A stretch of DNA of 23,541 nucleotides, taken from Odoribacter sp. UBA944 (GTDB taxonomy: Bacteria > Bacteroidota > Bacteroidia > Bacteroidales > Marinifilaceae). Where the stretch lies: positions 1 through 23,541 of the forward strand of contig DBDA01000049.1 in NCBI GenBank assembly GCA_002293375.1, written 5' to 3'. Shown piece after piece: positions 23,451-23,541 of this stretch. Position 1 is the first letter of the stretch. Every line of letters starts with the position of its first letter. A program made the translations under genes and the position numbers. The notes below the pieces were generated by a model, which did no database searches, had not been told where the DNA came from, and was given only the letters and a program-made list of their open reading frames with translations.

Positions 23451-23541
23451 ATGAGAAAATCAATCGGCCTACTTGCCTTCCTCGCTATCTGGGGTGTGCA
23501 GGTATGTTTTGCGCAGACGTATGAAACGAGCGGTACGGGGC
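23451..23541 (+). CDS. N-terminus of a secreted protein (cut by window end)
   Basis: Only 30 codons are visible. They encode a typical signal peptide: basic MRKS, a hydrophobic core GLLAFLAIWGVQV, and a signal peptidase I site CFA-QTYE; no lipobox is seen. The mature start QTYETSGTG gives no family. The long structured leader and a good -7 box upstream support it as a real gene start. Confidence 0.7.
   Translation, partial: MRKSIGLLAFLAIWGVQVCFAQTYETSGTG

Overview
The window looks like chromosomal DNA from an anaerobic member of the order Bacteroidales (Bacteroidota). Four things point there: a complete FimA/Mfa1-type (type V) fimbrial operon with lipoprotein signals on its subunits, Bacteroidota-type promoters (a TTTG box near -33 and TAnnTTTG near -7), a GH88 lipoprotein, and the class III anaerobic ribonucleotide reductase pair nrdD-nrdG. 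I cannot fix the genus from sequence alone. There are no rRNA or tRNA genes, no CRISPR array and no recognisable transposase.

Layout. Positions 1-775 hold no credible gene but are rich in repeats: a terminator-like hairpin, a 42-bp sequence that recurs inverted near the right end, a 188-bp element bounded by a perfect 27-bp inverted repeat, and an array of 11-bp tandem repeats. A small Fe-S protein (776-994, minus) is divergent from a four-gene plus-strand operon (1186-6062): GH88 unsaturated glucuronyl hydrolase lipoprotein, MuiA-family (DUF4139) protein, membrane-anchored metallophosphoesterase, and ferredoxin-nitroreductase fusion.

Convergent to that is a seven-gene minus-strand fimbrial operon (17212 down to 6076). 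It starts with two envelope proteins (DUF3575, and DUF3868 with OmpA-like and TPR parts). Then come the major fimbrillin, a FimB/Mfa2-type anchor and three accessory or tip lipoproteins. The last two are paralogs over their N-terminal halves, and the final 1138-residue protein carries an extra C-terminal domain of its own. A strong hairpin followed by a T tract sits between the fimbrillin and the anchor gene and could set subunit stoichiometry by partial termination.

Upstream of the fimbrial operon, also on the minus strand, an inner-membrane DUF937-OmpA protein is followed by an unannotated 53-codon lysine/arginine-rich gene and an intrinsic terminator. On the plus strand follow an iron-sulfur flavoprotein, then nrdD-nrdG behind a near-consensus promoter. 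The right end holds a truncated ORF6N-type gene on the minus strand, a second and longer 11-bp repeat array, the inverted copy of the 42-bp sequence, and the first 30 codons of a secreted protein preceded by a structured leader with a possible upstream ORF.

How it fits together: the fimbrial genes make a cell-surface adhesive fibre whose lipoprotein precursors cross the outer membrane. The Fe-S protein, nitroreductase, flavoprotein and NrdDG fit an obligately anaerobic redox lifestyle. The least explained material is the intergenic repeats at both ends, the predicted attenuator, the 53-aa basic peptide and the C-terminal domain of the large tip protein.
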